A model generated the notes under the pieces. It ran no database searches. It saw only the letters and a program-made list of their open reading frames with translations, and was not told the DNA's origin. A stretch of DNA of 64,000 nt from Hysterangium stoloniferum (taxonomy: Eukaryota; Basidiomycota; Agaricomycetes; Hysterangiales; Hysterangiaceae): contig WHVD01000145.1 of assembly GCA_015178975.1 (NCBI GenBank), positions 62,001 to 126,000 on the forward strand. Reading direction: 5' to 3'. Shown here in pieces: positions 25,783 to 37,501 of this stretch (its first letter is position 1; every line of letters starts with the position of its first letter). The position numbers and the translations under genes were made by a program.

Positions 25783-28115
25783 TCAAAGGAAAGCAAGGCC
25801 AATCCAAGCGCCGATTGCGCCTATAGCACCGGCCGTAACGCAGTTTGCGACCATTCTAAGGCGTTTGCGGGGGGGCGCATTTGAGATAATTGCGATTGGA
25901 CAGGGGGCAGTTTCTTCTGCGGTGTCGTGTTCATCATCGGCACCCCTTTTCCTTTTACCAAGCACAGGGGACAACTGGGCAGCTCAAATATTAGAGAAAA
26001 TGATTCAGATGCTATCGCGATACATACTTGTTCATTGTCCATCGCAGCCTTCAGCTGAGCCTTTATCTCATCTTGAACGAGAGATTGCAACTCAGCCTTC
26101 ATAACAGCAAGATGGGATGATATATCTATCAAAAAAGGCGAATTGATAGTTTTATCTCAACGCTTGATTAGTGATATGATTAACTCACCATTGACGCTAT
26201 CGTCTGAATTCCTGTCCTCCATTGCTATAAGCAGTGCCCGAAGGTCGTCTTCGACGGCTTGTACATTCGCCTTAATAGCCAATAAATCACTGTTGACCCC
26301 AGACTTCTCCTTCTCAAGAATGGTGTCTAGATTGTCATCGAAATATCCCGCATCTCGTAGATGTTCGATGTCCTCTCTGAGGTCAGACATCAAAACATCA
26401 TGCTGATCCAAGCGTTTCTCAATGCCATTCGCACTCGATTGAAGAACATCGTGGTCGGAGCGGAGGAATCTGAGGTCAGTTTGCACGGCACCTTTGTGCA
26501 ACTTCAGAGTTGTCATTTCGTTTTGAAGACTAGTAACGGTGTCTTTGATAGCATTAAACCCGTTAATATTCGCAGAGAGCGCGCCGTCAACGTCTTGCAT
26601 AAGTTTCGTTCTTAATTGACCAAATAATTCCTCCATTTTATCGAGAACATTCTTATTCTAAAGAATATGATGAGTTGCAAATCATTGGCAGTGACCGCAA
26701 TGAAATAATGATACTAAATAAATTTACCTTGGCTAAATCATCGCCCTTTTCAAAAGTCTCTTTCAACGAAGCCATATCGGTCTTCAATGCATTGACTATA
26801 TCGCTAAGAGATGTGATTTCTTCTCTAAAAGAGTTACTCCCCTCATGGTCGTGGTCATGTTGATTGTGACGCGACGTATTCCCATGGCCGTCGAAGTGAG
26901 TATGATGACCATAGCTATCTTCAAAAGGAAGATGGTGATCATGACCGGAAATACCTGCATGAAGAAGTCTTTCAGGAGCACGGGGTCCAAACAAACGGTC
27001 AAATCTGCTGGGAGGCCCAGTGAGAACATCGGGCATATGTCTACGTATCTTCGCATTGAGGCTGGCCCAAGGAGCGTTCACTAATCTCCAGGGCGGTAGG
27101 ACTACGGTTGAATGAGAGTTCAGATTAATCACAGGACTCGAATCTCGTTCTTCTGTGGGATTTGCTGCTCCCTCAAGCTCAAGCCTGGGAGGCGAAGACA
27201 CAGCATCGCTCATCTGCAGGCCGTCGGAGGATGAATTGGAAGAATCTGGCGTATGATACTCAGGCGACTGAAGATTGCGCAAAGAGAATTCTTCGTCAGC
27301 ATTAGATCCCTTGCATGCTTGATTGGTTCCAGAGTCAGAGTGTTCGCTGTCTGAAGAGGATCCAGACTCGTCGGACGAAGGACTCAGCCCGAATCGATTC
27401 CGACGTTTGGGTGAATTGAAATTAGAAACAGGAGAAGCTTCAGCGCTTGAGATAGACATAGAAGACGGTGTGGATGCAATGCTAAGAAGTTTCACTGATA
27501 CAGTCAGAGGTTTATAGATCTGCTGGTCATCGTTAATCGACGAAAAGTATAAGGGAAAGTCACAATGTTTTACGTTGTCATCTCTCTGTACTTCTTTCCC
27601 AAAGGTGATCTTATCGTCATCTTGGAGTTGATATGGGCTTTCGGGCTCCAGCTTGAACTGCCCCGACCTTGTGCGAGTCACCCACGTTCCGTGATGAGAA
27701 TTGGTGTCGATGACGAAGGCCTAAGCTCACGAACATGTGTGAGTAAAACGTAGAGGAACAAATAATTACTTACAGGCCCTGAATCTGAAAATGTAATTTT
27801 GGCATGGTTGCGAGACATAACCGGATTAGAGAAAGTAGCCTTATCGTCGGCAGGGGGAGACATATCATTGCTGACATGACGACCGACATGAACGATGAGC
27901 GATTGACTCCTAGAGAAAGTACGTGTAATATCCATGCCCGATGCGCTCTTGTTCAGAGGTGTAAGGACGATGGCTATATTGGTTGTTAGTGAGTAACGTT
28001 GATACCTCCTAAAACCGAGTCACAAAAACTGACCCGATACAAAGCTTGATGAGGAGGAATCTTGTGAACTCCAATTTCCCAAGAACATAATATCGCCATC
28101 CATGTTAGATGCCAT
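25783..28115 (-). CDS. Tail-anchored FHA-domain coiled-coil protein
   Basis: The start at 28115 gives MASNMDGDIMFLGNWSSQ. After the first intron an FHA domain follows: SLIVHVGRHVSND, NPVMSRNHAKITF (the conserved R, S-R-N-H core), DTNSHHGTWVTRTRSG and YQLQDDDKITFGKEV. This predicts binding to phosphothreonine. A Ser/Pro-rich acidic region (SSDESGSSSDSEHSDSG) and a His-rich patch (DHHLPFEDSYGHHTHF) come next. Long coiled coils run from about 27.0 to 26.0 kb. A nuclear-localisation-like GKRKRGADDE precedes a C-terminal hydrophobic tail GAIGAIGAWIGLAFL after basic KRLRMV, typical of tail-anchored membrane proteins. This layout resembles SLMAP/Far9-Far10 proteins of STRIPAK complexes on ER and nuclear membranes; that assignment is inference. 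Several introns; middle exon edges are approximate. Confidence 0.75.
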
Positions 28116-29660
28116 GCCCTTGTTGAGGTTGCGTTGAGGCTATCAGGTGGTTAACGGCGAGGCGATGATCCAGATTAGGCAGCCGCTCATTAGGGCCAAA
28201 TCTGTGACTCAGTGACCGGCCCTGAAGCAGCAACAGCTAAGTACATGATGTAACACCGCTACTGTTACATAATTATTTACCAGCTCGCTGTGTGTTAAAA
28301 GACTCACTCAGCAATGCGTTATCGTGAACTTCGGCTTCGTATCTACTTTTAAATTTTTCGGCGAGATTCGACCAAACAGATTTACAAATATTCCTTAGAT
28401 TGCGGCAACCCCCAGGTCAATAGCATAAATATTTTAATACTTAATAACTTATAATACAAAATACTAATATCCAAGTTACCCACACTCCGCTTCAATGACC
28501 CCGGTAATTTGTATGCTACTGTAAACTGGTGGTTGAAATCATTGGATTCCTCAAGGGAAGAACCGCTAGTCGTATCACGTTACTGTTCGAAGGGAGCGCA
28601 ACCCTTCCAGCCTATGGCTTATACAACTGATGGCCCTTGAGAAAATCTCTCAGGAAGTTCCGCACAGCTGCAATCTTGGTCCCCTTGAGCGCAGATATAC
28701 TCGCTGAACAGAAGCGGGAAATAAAACCATGGTTATGAGATACTGGCTTCCCACTTATCTCTTTTCCTTACCCAGGCCCACCTCTCCAGTCCATAGCTTC
28801 GAGCGTAATATTGATAGAAAATGTTATACACAACCAATCGGATAACAAATCTTCGAATGCCGATGTTTCCGAATCACTATTGATACAACCACCCTCAAGT
28901 GTCGTTGTCTCGGACGGAACGGCTTATGCAGGCTTGGGCTAGTGTTGGAAGAAACCTGACATGTCTTGACATAACGGCCAGTTATTTCAAGAAACTGACT
29001 GAAAAATGATAGAAAAAATTGTTACAAACGGCGTAGAGTCCTACAAACCTTTGTCAAAATATTCTAATATTATTATCTTATATATCAACCCTTGCCGAGG
29101 GGTTGTATCTTCCTAGTTAACTTTCTTTAGTATGTTCATAGGTGCGTGAATTTGGATAGGGTGGTCATATGAAATAGAGACTGACGTTTCACGATTTCAC
29201 AACCGCGTAGTGCATATCCCTGACGCAATAGCCACGATGAGAAACACAGCTCTCGACGACATGCTTTGCAGGTTATGCGATACACTTGCGTATGATCCTT
29301 ACGGGCCGCTCAGTGGCAAGAACGGCATAGGCATGCTTGTGGACCTAGCTCATGCCGTCAAAGAGTCCATTGTAAAAAGTGGTTGCCTGACGTTCTGAAC
29401 ACACGTCCCACGAGGATAACGTACTTGTGCGTAAACCCTTTCTTTGGCAGAGGACCTGCAGGAATAGCATGTGTGTATGTGGCTCAGCGCTACAACTCGC
29501 AAGAGAGACCCAACTGCCTATGCATAACATGGGAGATTTCACGTACCATGGAGAACAGAAGAAGTGGCCACCGTGTGCTGTCCTCTGTCACAAGTCATTC
29601 GCATTGTGCAAATTCTCGTAAAAGCTTTTGCTATGCAAGGAAGGAAAGGAGGAAAACAGA
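28116..29660. other. Gene-poor stretch with unassigned frames
   Basis: About 1.5 kb. The left part (28116-29200) is AT-rich and shows no coding pattern. Around 29210-29400 a plus-strand frame (MHIPDAIATMRNTALDD...) and continued open sequence to about 29550 have balanced composition, but no family is recognised. The first few hundred bases should be the FHA-gene promoter. Confidence 0.4.
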
Positions 29661-30046
29661 CTACAACGTCATTGGCTTCATGATACCACTGATGTCCTTC
29701 GCAAGGTCTGCACCCATGTCCGGATCGTCGAACCTTACCACCTGTGCCACGATGATGTTTTTCAGCGTGACGTTCGATAGAGATCTCGACGTTCGTGACG
29801 GCGATGCGCTCCTTGGCTCTGCGCTGACCTCCTTCACGAAGTTTCCCTCGAGGGGATCTCTATGAATCTGAGTGTTTCGAGGAACGCCGGGAGTGGTCTG
29901 CTGCATAACAAAAACAAAACATCGTTAAAACATGTTGTCACGAGTTTCACATATATTTTTCCTACCTTTTCCGTCCGGTTTCCACAAGGGGAAAACACTG
30001 TCGCCGCCGCGGACGTAAGGTCACTCGCCCCATTGTTCCTTAACAC
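29661..30046 (-). CDS. Hypothetical gene fragment, high-GC3, one clear intron
   Basis: Minus-strand sequence with strong G/C at third positions, unlike its neighbours. An exon ending SPCGNRTEK is followed by an intron with GTAGG...TTATGCAG ends (about 65 bp, near 29901-29965). It continues in phase as QTTPGVPRNTQIHRDPLEG, then VTLKNIIVAQVVRFDDPDMG and ADLAKDISGIMKPMTL before a stop at 29661. No ATG is found in frame at the left end of the first exon (it opens with GTG after a stop), so an upstream exon, a lost start or a gene relic are all possible. The stop may also be avoided by a donor just before it. The family is not recognised. Confidence 0.35.
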
Positions 30047-31018
30047 ATGTTAGAAAAATTCACTCGGTCTCTCATTGTCAGGCCAAAATTATATTATTGA
30101 GGTATTTTATAGTGGTATTACTGGGGTATATCATGGAACTCGGGATTTGATCACGATGTGTCGACTTTGAATATCCACAGCAGCCCTTGCTTGCGACCTC
30201 AATGGCATCTTCCCATTACCCTTTATCATTAATTATACACAATACTGCGTCTACTGTAGCAACGGCTCCTCCAAGTTGTTTATTCACCACGGAGTCACCC
30301 CGTTGTAGTTTGGTGACTAACTAGTGGGCTGAACTCAGACAACTACGTTGTCCGAAATATTTGATACCAACCGTCTGAGAGTTCAATGTCGCTTCTATGT
30401 ACACCGGGAAAAGCCCTTGTTCCAAAAGTTTTTAAGATCCTCAGTAGAGGTTTATTTTATATATATTTCGCCAATCACTCATTGGATCCATAACCGATTT
30501 ATGGCGGGTTTAGAATCCCACGAACTTTTGGATCCTTAAAAGATCCATAATCAAGTTAAAATTGGTTACGGATCTAACATGTGATTGCAGGGTTTAGAAT
30601 CCAATGAACTTTAGGATCCTCAAAACATCTCTTACCAATTATAACTCATAAGGATTCAATAGATAATTATTGGAGTTTATCTAAAATAAGGCTCTACTAA
30701 GGATCCCAAAATTTTTTGGAGAAGGGGGTTATCCCAGTGGTACTAATATGCGTTCATACGATCCATAACAAAAATACCAACATGATATGTGCGCAAACCT
30801 TTGCTAAGACTATTTGTCAAGAACGAAACTTGGGCATACTAGCAGCACGCAGTGGGAACTACGCAGCCATACAACCCAAATAGCAAACTGAATCAGCTGT
30901 CGAGTGACCATCCTTTCATTCGAATACTATCTGAACAGGACAAGTATTCACTCTAGGTTGTCAGGAGGAGAGGAACCCGTGAAACAGATACGATAACAAA
31001 AGGGCAACAAGGCCCATT
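30047..31018. other. Gene-poor, AT-rich stretch
   Basis: About 970 bp with no coding signal. It holds the direct and inverted repeats around 30484-30625, each carrying GGATCC-like hexamers, and a long AT-rich tract. The right end should be the 3' UTR of the DUF262 gene. Confidence 0.45.
30484..30625. repeat. Direct repeat pair, about 84-bp spacing, with inverted ends
   Basis: GGGTTTAGAATCC...GAACTTT.GGATCCT.AAAA occurs at about 30506-30541 and again at 30590-30625, with a few differences. Between and before them, GGATCCATAACC (30484) and GGTTACGGATC (30564) form an inverted pair. The pattern suggests a decayed small mobile element or a local duplication. Confidence 0.6.
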
Positions 31019-34000
31019 TTATTGGCGTCGATTATCAAACGCAGAGCTCCTGCTGTAGCCACGACTATCCCTTCGGTCCCATTCGCGAGGCTGGCCGTAG
31101 GGATCCTTTCGATCCGAGAAGTACTTCCTTGAGCTCTCGCGGTCATTATCACGACGGTCATTGTATGTATGGTCATCGCACGAGCGTGCTCCACGATAAC
31201 CATTATCGCTACGATCGCCCCTGGAAGACGCTGAAGGGGAATTATCCCATTGTCGCCCTGGTGACTGCAATGTGCTAAGGCCGTCCACTTCGATGGGAAT
31301 AGATATGCGAATGCCCGGAGCAGGGGAGGGATACTGTGATGTATTGATGTGTTGCTGAGTAGAATTGTGCCGCTGGTTAGGAATGGATGGCAAGGGATGG
31401 GTAAGGGGAGGAGGAGGGAGAGGAGGAGGGGCATGGGCAGGAGGAGGGGCATGGGTAGAATTGTGCCGTTGGTTAGGAATGGGTGGCGAGAGATGGGCAG
31501 GGGGAGGAGGAGCATGGGTAGAATTGTGCCGCTGGTTAGGAATGGATGGCAAGGAATGGGCAGGGGGAGGAGGAGGGAGAGGAGGAGGGGTATGGGCAGG
31601 AGGAGGGGCACGGGCAGGAGGAGGGGCACGGGCAGGAGGAGGGGCACGGGCAGGAGGAGGGGCACGGGCAGGAGGAGGGGCATGGGCAAGAGGAGGGAGA
31701 GGAGGAGGGGCATGGGCAGGAGGAGGGGGAGGAAGAGGAAGAGGGGTGTGGGCAGGAGGAGGGGTAGGAAGAGGAAGGGCATGGGAAGGAGTAGAGGTAT
31801 GAGGAGGGACAGGGGCATGAGGAGGGACAGGGGCATGAGGAGGGACAGGGGCATGAGGAGGGACAGGGGCATGAGGAGGGACAGGGGCATGAGGAGGGAC
31901 AGGGGTATGAGGAGGGGCAGGGGCATGAGGAAGAGCAGGAGAAAACACCCGCTGACTAATCATTATAGCACTCTCCAATACACCTGAGCCATGTATGGTC
32001 TGGGCAGAAGGAGTAGGTAGAGGCATGGAGGGTTGAATGGCAGGGGCTACAGGAGTGGGAAATGATGGCAATTGAGACCCAGTTCCAGATTGTTGCATCA
32101 TTTTAGCCGCTTGAGCCTTGGCTGCCTGGATTTTAGAAAACCGATTTTGACTTAAGAAGTTGTTCTGTATAGAATTGCTATTTGGATGGCCATTAACACT
32201 GACAGGAGAAGGTAATGCCTGAATGGATAGTGAGACAATCTCAGGAAATCAAATGTTATCAAAAGCCTACATTTTTCAAATCTTCCACTTTTATACTAGT
32301 TGACAAGGGAGCAGGAGACATGACAAGGGGTTTAGGTGTTTCTGCAGAGTAGCCAGATGTTTTGAGAATTTTTTTAGAAGGTACTTGATATTTGGCTATT
32401 GGTTTAGATTTGCTGGTTTCTTCTCTGCCTTCTCCATCATCTGAGTCACTGTCTTCACTGCTATTGACTCTTTTTCTTTTTCCAAAACTTGATGCCTTGG
32501 TTTTTGGTGCTGATAGCATAAGTGACTCAACAACCTCTTCAGCCATAGGTATTCCAGGAGTTGCAGCCAAATTTGCAGTTTTGATTTGCTTCTGAAGCAC
32601 ATGGAACATGGTCTTGTAAACCTTGGAGTTCGTCCGGACGTCTACATGTTCCGATCTTGTCTGTGTCCGTAAAATTTTGATGGCCTGGGATAATTGTGGG
32701 AGGGATAGCTTGTCCTTGTACATAGCAATCAGTGTTCCAATGACAATAAATTCAGCCGGAGCGACTCGTAAAGGCTTCCGCAACGGTGCTCGTAATTGCT
32801 TATCCTTGGCGAGATGCCTGAAAATGTGAAATGTTTCGTAAATTCTCTTCTGGGTTCCTTCTGATGGACCATCTGTTCTTGCTAATAGCTTCTCCATCTG
32901 TGCTTGAGTCCCTTGAACCAGAAGAGGAAGTTGAGAAATCGAAAATATCGTCATTGCCAGGTTGTGAAAGTCGCGAGCTCGGGTACGGTCCAGGTCCAAG
33001 AATTCGCCGATGCCGTTTGAACCTTCAAAAAATTCTTCGGCGATTTCTCGCACTAAGGAAGGCCAAGGACCGCTAATAGCTTGTAACCTCTCTGAACGGA
33101 GAAAATGAGATTTGATCCGATCTTTCAGTCTATGAAAGTAAAAACTACCCACCTGCTACAGTGAGCGCCATGCCAAGCTGTACTCTCTGTTGGACAAATA
33201 GTGAGACCAGAACCGAGCAAAAAGAGTACTAGAAACTTGCTTGAAACACTTCTCTCTCTTGATCATCTGTTAAATCATTGTATTCAATGCATACAATCTG
33301 TTTATTCTGAAATAAAGTCATATATCGATCAGGTAAGAGTTTCTTCGCCTTTGTCGTGGGTTTGTTTGTCTTGTAGAACAATTTCTCCCCGGTTTCACTG
33401 TCACGGAAACCATTATCGAAAGCAAAATTAGTACGGCAGATAATTGACGTACTGGTCGCGGTCTGTGCCAAAACTTATGGATTAGATTACTCAGAGCATA
33501 ACACCAAACAATCAACGTACGAGGAATCTGTGCCAAAGGGGTAGATATAAGCATTGTGATAAAAAGCTCGTTGATCAGGTATCACTTTACCTGCCCGGAC
33601 ATGAATCTTATCGATACAAATGGTATTTAGTGACGGATGTTCTGTCACGAAGCCATCAAATATCTCACCTTTCTATGCTTGTTAGCCTTTGTTTTCCGTC
33701 TAAGCAAGTGATATGAGAGCCTGAGTTGCGGGTGAACAAAGCGGCTTACCGATACATGTCCGTCTGTTGAGGTGAAACATTACATAAGATCATATAGCTT
33801 AATGGTAGAGTTGAGTTCATAGCTTACTTCTCTGAACCATCAAGAGCAGTCTTAACAGCTGGGTAAAGTGTGGCCTCAGCTATAATCCACCTATAGTTTC
33901 GTAATTGCATATAATCTGCTTACCGAAGATGATAGGTGGTATATAGAAATTACGGAGAATGGAGTCGACGAGCCCAATTTGTTTTGGTTCAGACCATACA

Positions 34001-34325
34001 ACATCTGATATACCGCACAATTTCTTTGAACATTTGCCGGCCCTGTCGGAACAGTGTCATGCTTACCTCGCTGATAGTCTGGATTGAGGTCTATGTCACC
34101 CTCAACCATCTGGTCTAAACAAGAGCTGGTGTGATTGTTGTCTGATACGGCAAAGAAGGATAATGTCATACCGTATAGAGCTTTTGTGGTATATTGAGTC
34201 GTTCTGCCGGGTTTGAGAACTCCACTTAAGGTATACTCTTGGTTGGAGGTAGCTGCCTTTGAAGCGGTCTTTGTGGATCTTGATGCCACCGGAGGTCGGT
34301 CCAAACCAGACTCGTCAGCACTCAT
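31019..34325 (-). CDS. DUF262 (GmrSD/ParB-like) protein with proline-rich tail
   Basis: The start at 34325 gives MSADESGLDRPPVASR. The DUF262 signature follows: GDIDLNPDYQRD, then after an intron VVWSEPKQIGLVDSI and LRNFYIPPIIF. Further exons read TALDGSE, FVTEHPSLNTICIDKI, then QNKQIVCIEYNDLTDDQE and EREVFQ. DUF262 occurs in bacterial defence nucleases of the GmrSD group, and a stand-alone form is widespread in agaricomycetes with unknown function. A helical region (32259-33152) contains SLVREIAEEFFEG and KPLRVAPAEFIVIGTLIAMY. Then come acidic NLS-like KRKRVNSSEDSDSDDGE and a very long Pro/Ala/His repeat tail (31380-31930). The C terminus is Arg/Asp/Ser-rich (RRDSRGYSRSSAFDNRRQ), suggesting RNA or nuclear association. 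Several exon edges in the middle are approximate. Confidence 0.78.
31380..31930. repeat. Minisatellite encoding the proline-rich tail of the DUF262 gene
   Basis: Plus strand is almost pure purine. Units include an 18-bp repeat GAGGGACAGGGGCATGAG (about 31804-31927, encoding repeated HAPVPP on the minus strand) and a second 18-bp array around GGAGGGGCACGGGCAGGA (about 31605-31690, PPPARA). A longer unit starting TAGAATTGTGCCG repeats three times (about 31360, 31450, 31519; encoding IPNQRHNST). All lie in frame in the gene. Confidence 0.9.
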
Positions 34326-34915
34326 TTTGTGATAATAGACAAAGAGACTGAGTATACTAGGGAAAGTTGGTGCTGGATGAGGAGATGGGGTGGAGAAGAC
34401 TTGCAAAAGTGTGTCTAAGTGTATCTTAGACACCTGAGCCTTGTACCATATGCACCCACACAGCTGACCTAAAATAAATTCATTGAACGACGCCTTCTAT
34501 TCACACGGTCACGTTACAAAATCCTCCTTACAGAACCAAAGACTTGTTGATACCAATTATGTCGCAATAAACCTGTGAAAGAAGGTAACTCGCACAAACA
34601 CGAAAATTCGATGCCATTTTACTATATTAAAACTATTTCGGGACTGCGTACCTAAAACTAGCCTACATACACACAAAAATACAATGTTATGTCACAACAC
34701 CAACATGAATCAAACTGGGACAGACAACTCCACCACAAATGCAGGAAGAAAACAACATGGAATCCAGGAAGGTGATATCCGAGAAACGAGGATGGGAAAC
34801 AGTTAACCAAATGGAATAGCAATACGAGAGCAAGCCGACAGCATAATGGTCAAGGGAGCAAGCAACCAAAAATCCGGTCCAAAAGCAACAATCAATGGCT
34901 TGATAAGAGACGCTG
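34326..34915. other. Promoter region of the DUF262 gene
   Basis: 590 bp between the DUF262 start and the WOPR-gene stop, both on the minus strand. Contains only short frames. Likely DUF262 promoter plus the WOPR 3' UTR. Confidence 0.5.
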
Positions 34916-36455
34916 CTATGCCGAAGCGTCTCGTCTATCGTTCTCTTCACCCGTATGGTCATCCTCATCGCCCTTGTCAGAAACCATAGCATGATTGGGT
35001 TGCCAAACGCCTGGGTAATAAGCCATTACTCCCGGCCCAGCAGCCATAGGCACCCTGGCCTGGGCATACATGTTAGGGGAGAGGTGCTGGGGATAGAAAG
35101 CATTGGCGGCGGGTGGGTATATAGGAGAGTTATTCTCAGAGTTGTTTGATGGCTGATACGCAGTAAACCCTACGGGTTGACCAGGCGGGGGGTAGTACGC
35201 GCCGGGGATGGGGTAAAAGTTGCCTCCAGGAATCTGTGGGCCATTAACGTTCGAGTAACCTGGACCGAAATAGTTTCCCGAATCATAATGCGTAGGAGAC
35301 ATTGTAGCCGGAGTCGATGGACTGGTAAGGGGTGATTCCATTGATTGAGATCCCTCCATCGTCGTGTTGTCGTCGGGTACCTGAACTCTAGTTTTGCGAC
35401 GCTGTTTAGACTGCAGGTCGGTACTGTAAGGATCGTATCTCTTCTGTGATCGCTTCTTTACGGACCCGGAAGATCCGTCAGTAACGAGTGGAGCAAGTTC
35501 ACCAAGTCCAAGTAATGGTGAATCCTGTTCATCAGCTTCACCCCTGGGTATCGAATTATCAATATTACAAGTTTTTGAAACGAACGAAGTGCATACCGGT
35601 ATCGTGGAACACCGTCAGAATCATATTCCACCCGCGGCGGCTGGCGGAAATGAGTCTTGTCAAGATATTCCGGACTGATTTCAAGAGCTGCTAGTTCTGG
35701 AAGGGAAGAGGGCGTCCGAAGACGTCCCTGTTCCACATCTTCGACCTTGTAGTACGAGATCAGATGCTGGGCGACGCCACCAATAGATAACGAGAATGTC
35801 TGGATCTCGTATGAGTAACATCCTATTAAGGCAAGCGCCCTAATTTACCTTTTTCATCATGCCTTGGGACTTGAATTTTTTGCTGTTGGTCAGGCTGCCG
35901 AACAAAGATCTTTCGCGGGCGCGATCCACATCACCAGGATCAGTGTTCTTTGGCCGGGAGAGAGTCGACATATCATTGCGATTACCGCCAGTATGACCAC
36001 CGCCTTCATTAACAAGAATGGAAGGGCTGCTACTCGTTGGAGCTTGCGAGCGCTGCGATCCGCGCAGATTCGACTTCTTGTCGGTCTCTCGATAAAGCTA
36101 GGGATAGTCCGTAAGTGATCAGAAACGCGTGATCTCCACGTGACGACTTTCATGAATGAGAACATACCAAGAAATTACCCAAAATGCGACTGGGACTCCA
36201 AAAAAATCCATCAGTCCACCGTTTAATTCCGCTTTCATCTTCATCAAAGACAAACACGGAACCAGAAGTGATCATCTTCCGCTCCGAGTCGACAAGACGA
36301 CGCGTTACTCTGGGAATCATGCCCCGACGGGCGGCCTCAAGAATGAGCAGGGCGTCGCCGGTAGTCTCGATCCAGCCTGTCCATGGCGGCTCCGTGGTAG
36401 GCGTATGGGTTTCCTCCTGGATGTCCTGTACGTGTGCAGAGGTGTTGGGGTCCAT
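34916..36455 (-). CDS. WOPR-domain (Gti1/Pac2) transcription factor
   Basis: Member of the Wor1/Ryp1/Gti1/Pac2 family, fungal DNA-binding regulators of morphological switching and development. The start at 36455 gives MDPNTSAHVQDIQEETH; an in-frame ATG at 36521 is an alternative. The first WOPR half is PPWTGWIETTGDALLILEAA, then ARRGMIPRVTRRLVDSERK, SGSVFVFDEDESGIKRWTDG and FFWSPSRILGNFL. After an intron come LYRETDKKSNLRG and SQRSQAPTSSSPS. The second half reads KKFKSQGMMKKTFSLSIGG followed by VAQHLISYYKVEDVEQGRL. Then come FRQPPRVEYDSDGVPRYR, a basic segment (KQRRKTRVQVPDD) and a Pro/Tyr/Asn-rich low-complexity C terminus typical of activation regions, ending RRDASA. Both WOPR boxes appear complete. 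Confidence 0.92.
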
Positions 36456-37429
36456 GGGGCAAAAGCTGCAGATAACAGGGGTGATTGATATCAAATGACA
36501 GGATAAGATTTCCGAAGACATACTGGCGATTGATTGTGTCTAGTAGCCTACAGAAGATTCGACCTACATGATGGTGAAGGATGAGTTAATTAGGTTTGCC
36601 ACAAAAAGCTTGAACAAGGTTAAACTTCAAAGACTCACGAAGGAGGAGGTTGAAAACCTGGGCTACCTTACCTAATCTCACCGCGCGGACTTCTAACTTC
36701 AAAGTCCTACTCACCGCCCGCGCTACTTTGTCGATTATTTATTGATTATTTCTCATTCATTTTTGAGCACTACCACTTTATTCAACAGCCCAACATATCC
36801 AAAACTTTTTAAATTGATTAAAGGAAAAAATTAGGGGATAATCGTTGCGACGTTTCGCGTGGTAGTAATATTCCAGCTCAAAAACCCTCGGAGTTTGTGT
36901 GCGTTCCAAACCTCATAATAGGACGTTCATAACGCTTCTGTCAGATTAATGTACCTCAAATATTAATATCCCACCCTCCTCAAAGTAATTTTTGGCAGCG
37001 AACTTTATGGATATTCGCCGTGGCTCGGCTGTCGCGAAGTGCGTCCATCAACTGTTGATGTGGCCATGCCATCATGAGCTTATAACGTGGTAAACTCGAA
37101 CAGATAGTTTCCTCTTTTATTGGTTCTCAACTTTGGCTGATATATTTTGCGTAGATAATATGTCTTTCCACTCCAACTGCTTATTCAATAAGTAGGAATA
37201 AGTAGGATTACCAGAGTTGTCAATATTGTACAACGTTAAGGATAGAAAGGCTGTGAGAAGTTAAGGGACGACTTGGATCAAATTTCTAACCTTCGATGTC
37301 AGTGATGTCACTTTACGCTTTACGAACTAACTCTGCAAAAATAAATAGAAAATACTATATCGTATTTCAAATGGATGCATAATTATCTGAGGTAAAAAAT
37401 TCATAACCACAAGGTAACCGCCAAAATAC
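36456..37429. other. Promoter region of the WOPR gene
   Basis: About 970 bp with no other gene. Long, AT-rich upstream regions are common for morphogenetic regulators of this family. The in-frame extension 36456-36521 could be coding if the upstream ATG is used. No recognisable binding-site cluster was identified by eye. Confidence 0.45.
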
Positions 37430-37501
37430 TTCCGACACGGGGAATCGAACCCCGGGCTATCGCGTGAGAGGCGATAATGTTAGCCACTACACCATATCGG
37501 A
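37430..37501 (-). tRNA. tRNA-Glu (anticodon CUC), second copy
   Basis: Same 71-base cloverleaf as the gene at 13227-13298, with every base identical, on the same strand. Four T residues follow the 3' end on the transcribed strand (37423-37426). Flanks are unrelated to those of the first copy, so the surrounding DNA was not recently duplicated. Confidence 0.97.

Noticed and set aside
30480..30720. CRISPR-like array
   Set aside because: Only two diverged repeat copies, in a eukaryotic genome; no regular spacers.
30961..31926. 321-codon minus-strand frame of Leu/Pro repeats (LLMPLSLLMPLS)
   Set aside because: Out of frame with the upstream exons of the DUF262 gene and produced by the same minisatellite. 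The frame ending at 31019 fits the gene.
31349..31987. Long plus-strand frames rich in Gly/Arg across the proline-repeat region
   Set aside because: They are the complement of the DUF262 proline-rich tail. The repeat period keeps several frames open on both strands. The minus-strand frame connects to conserved exons; the plus-strand ones do not.
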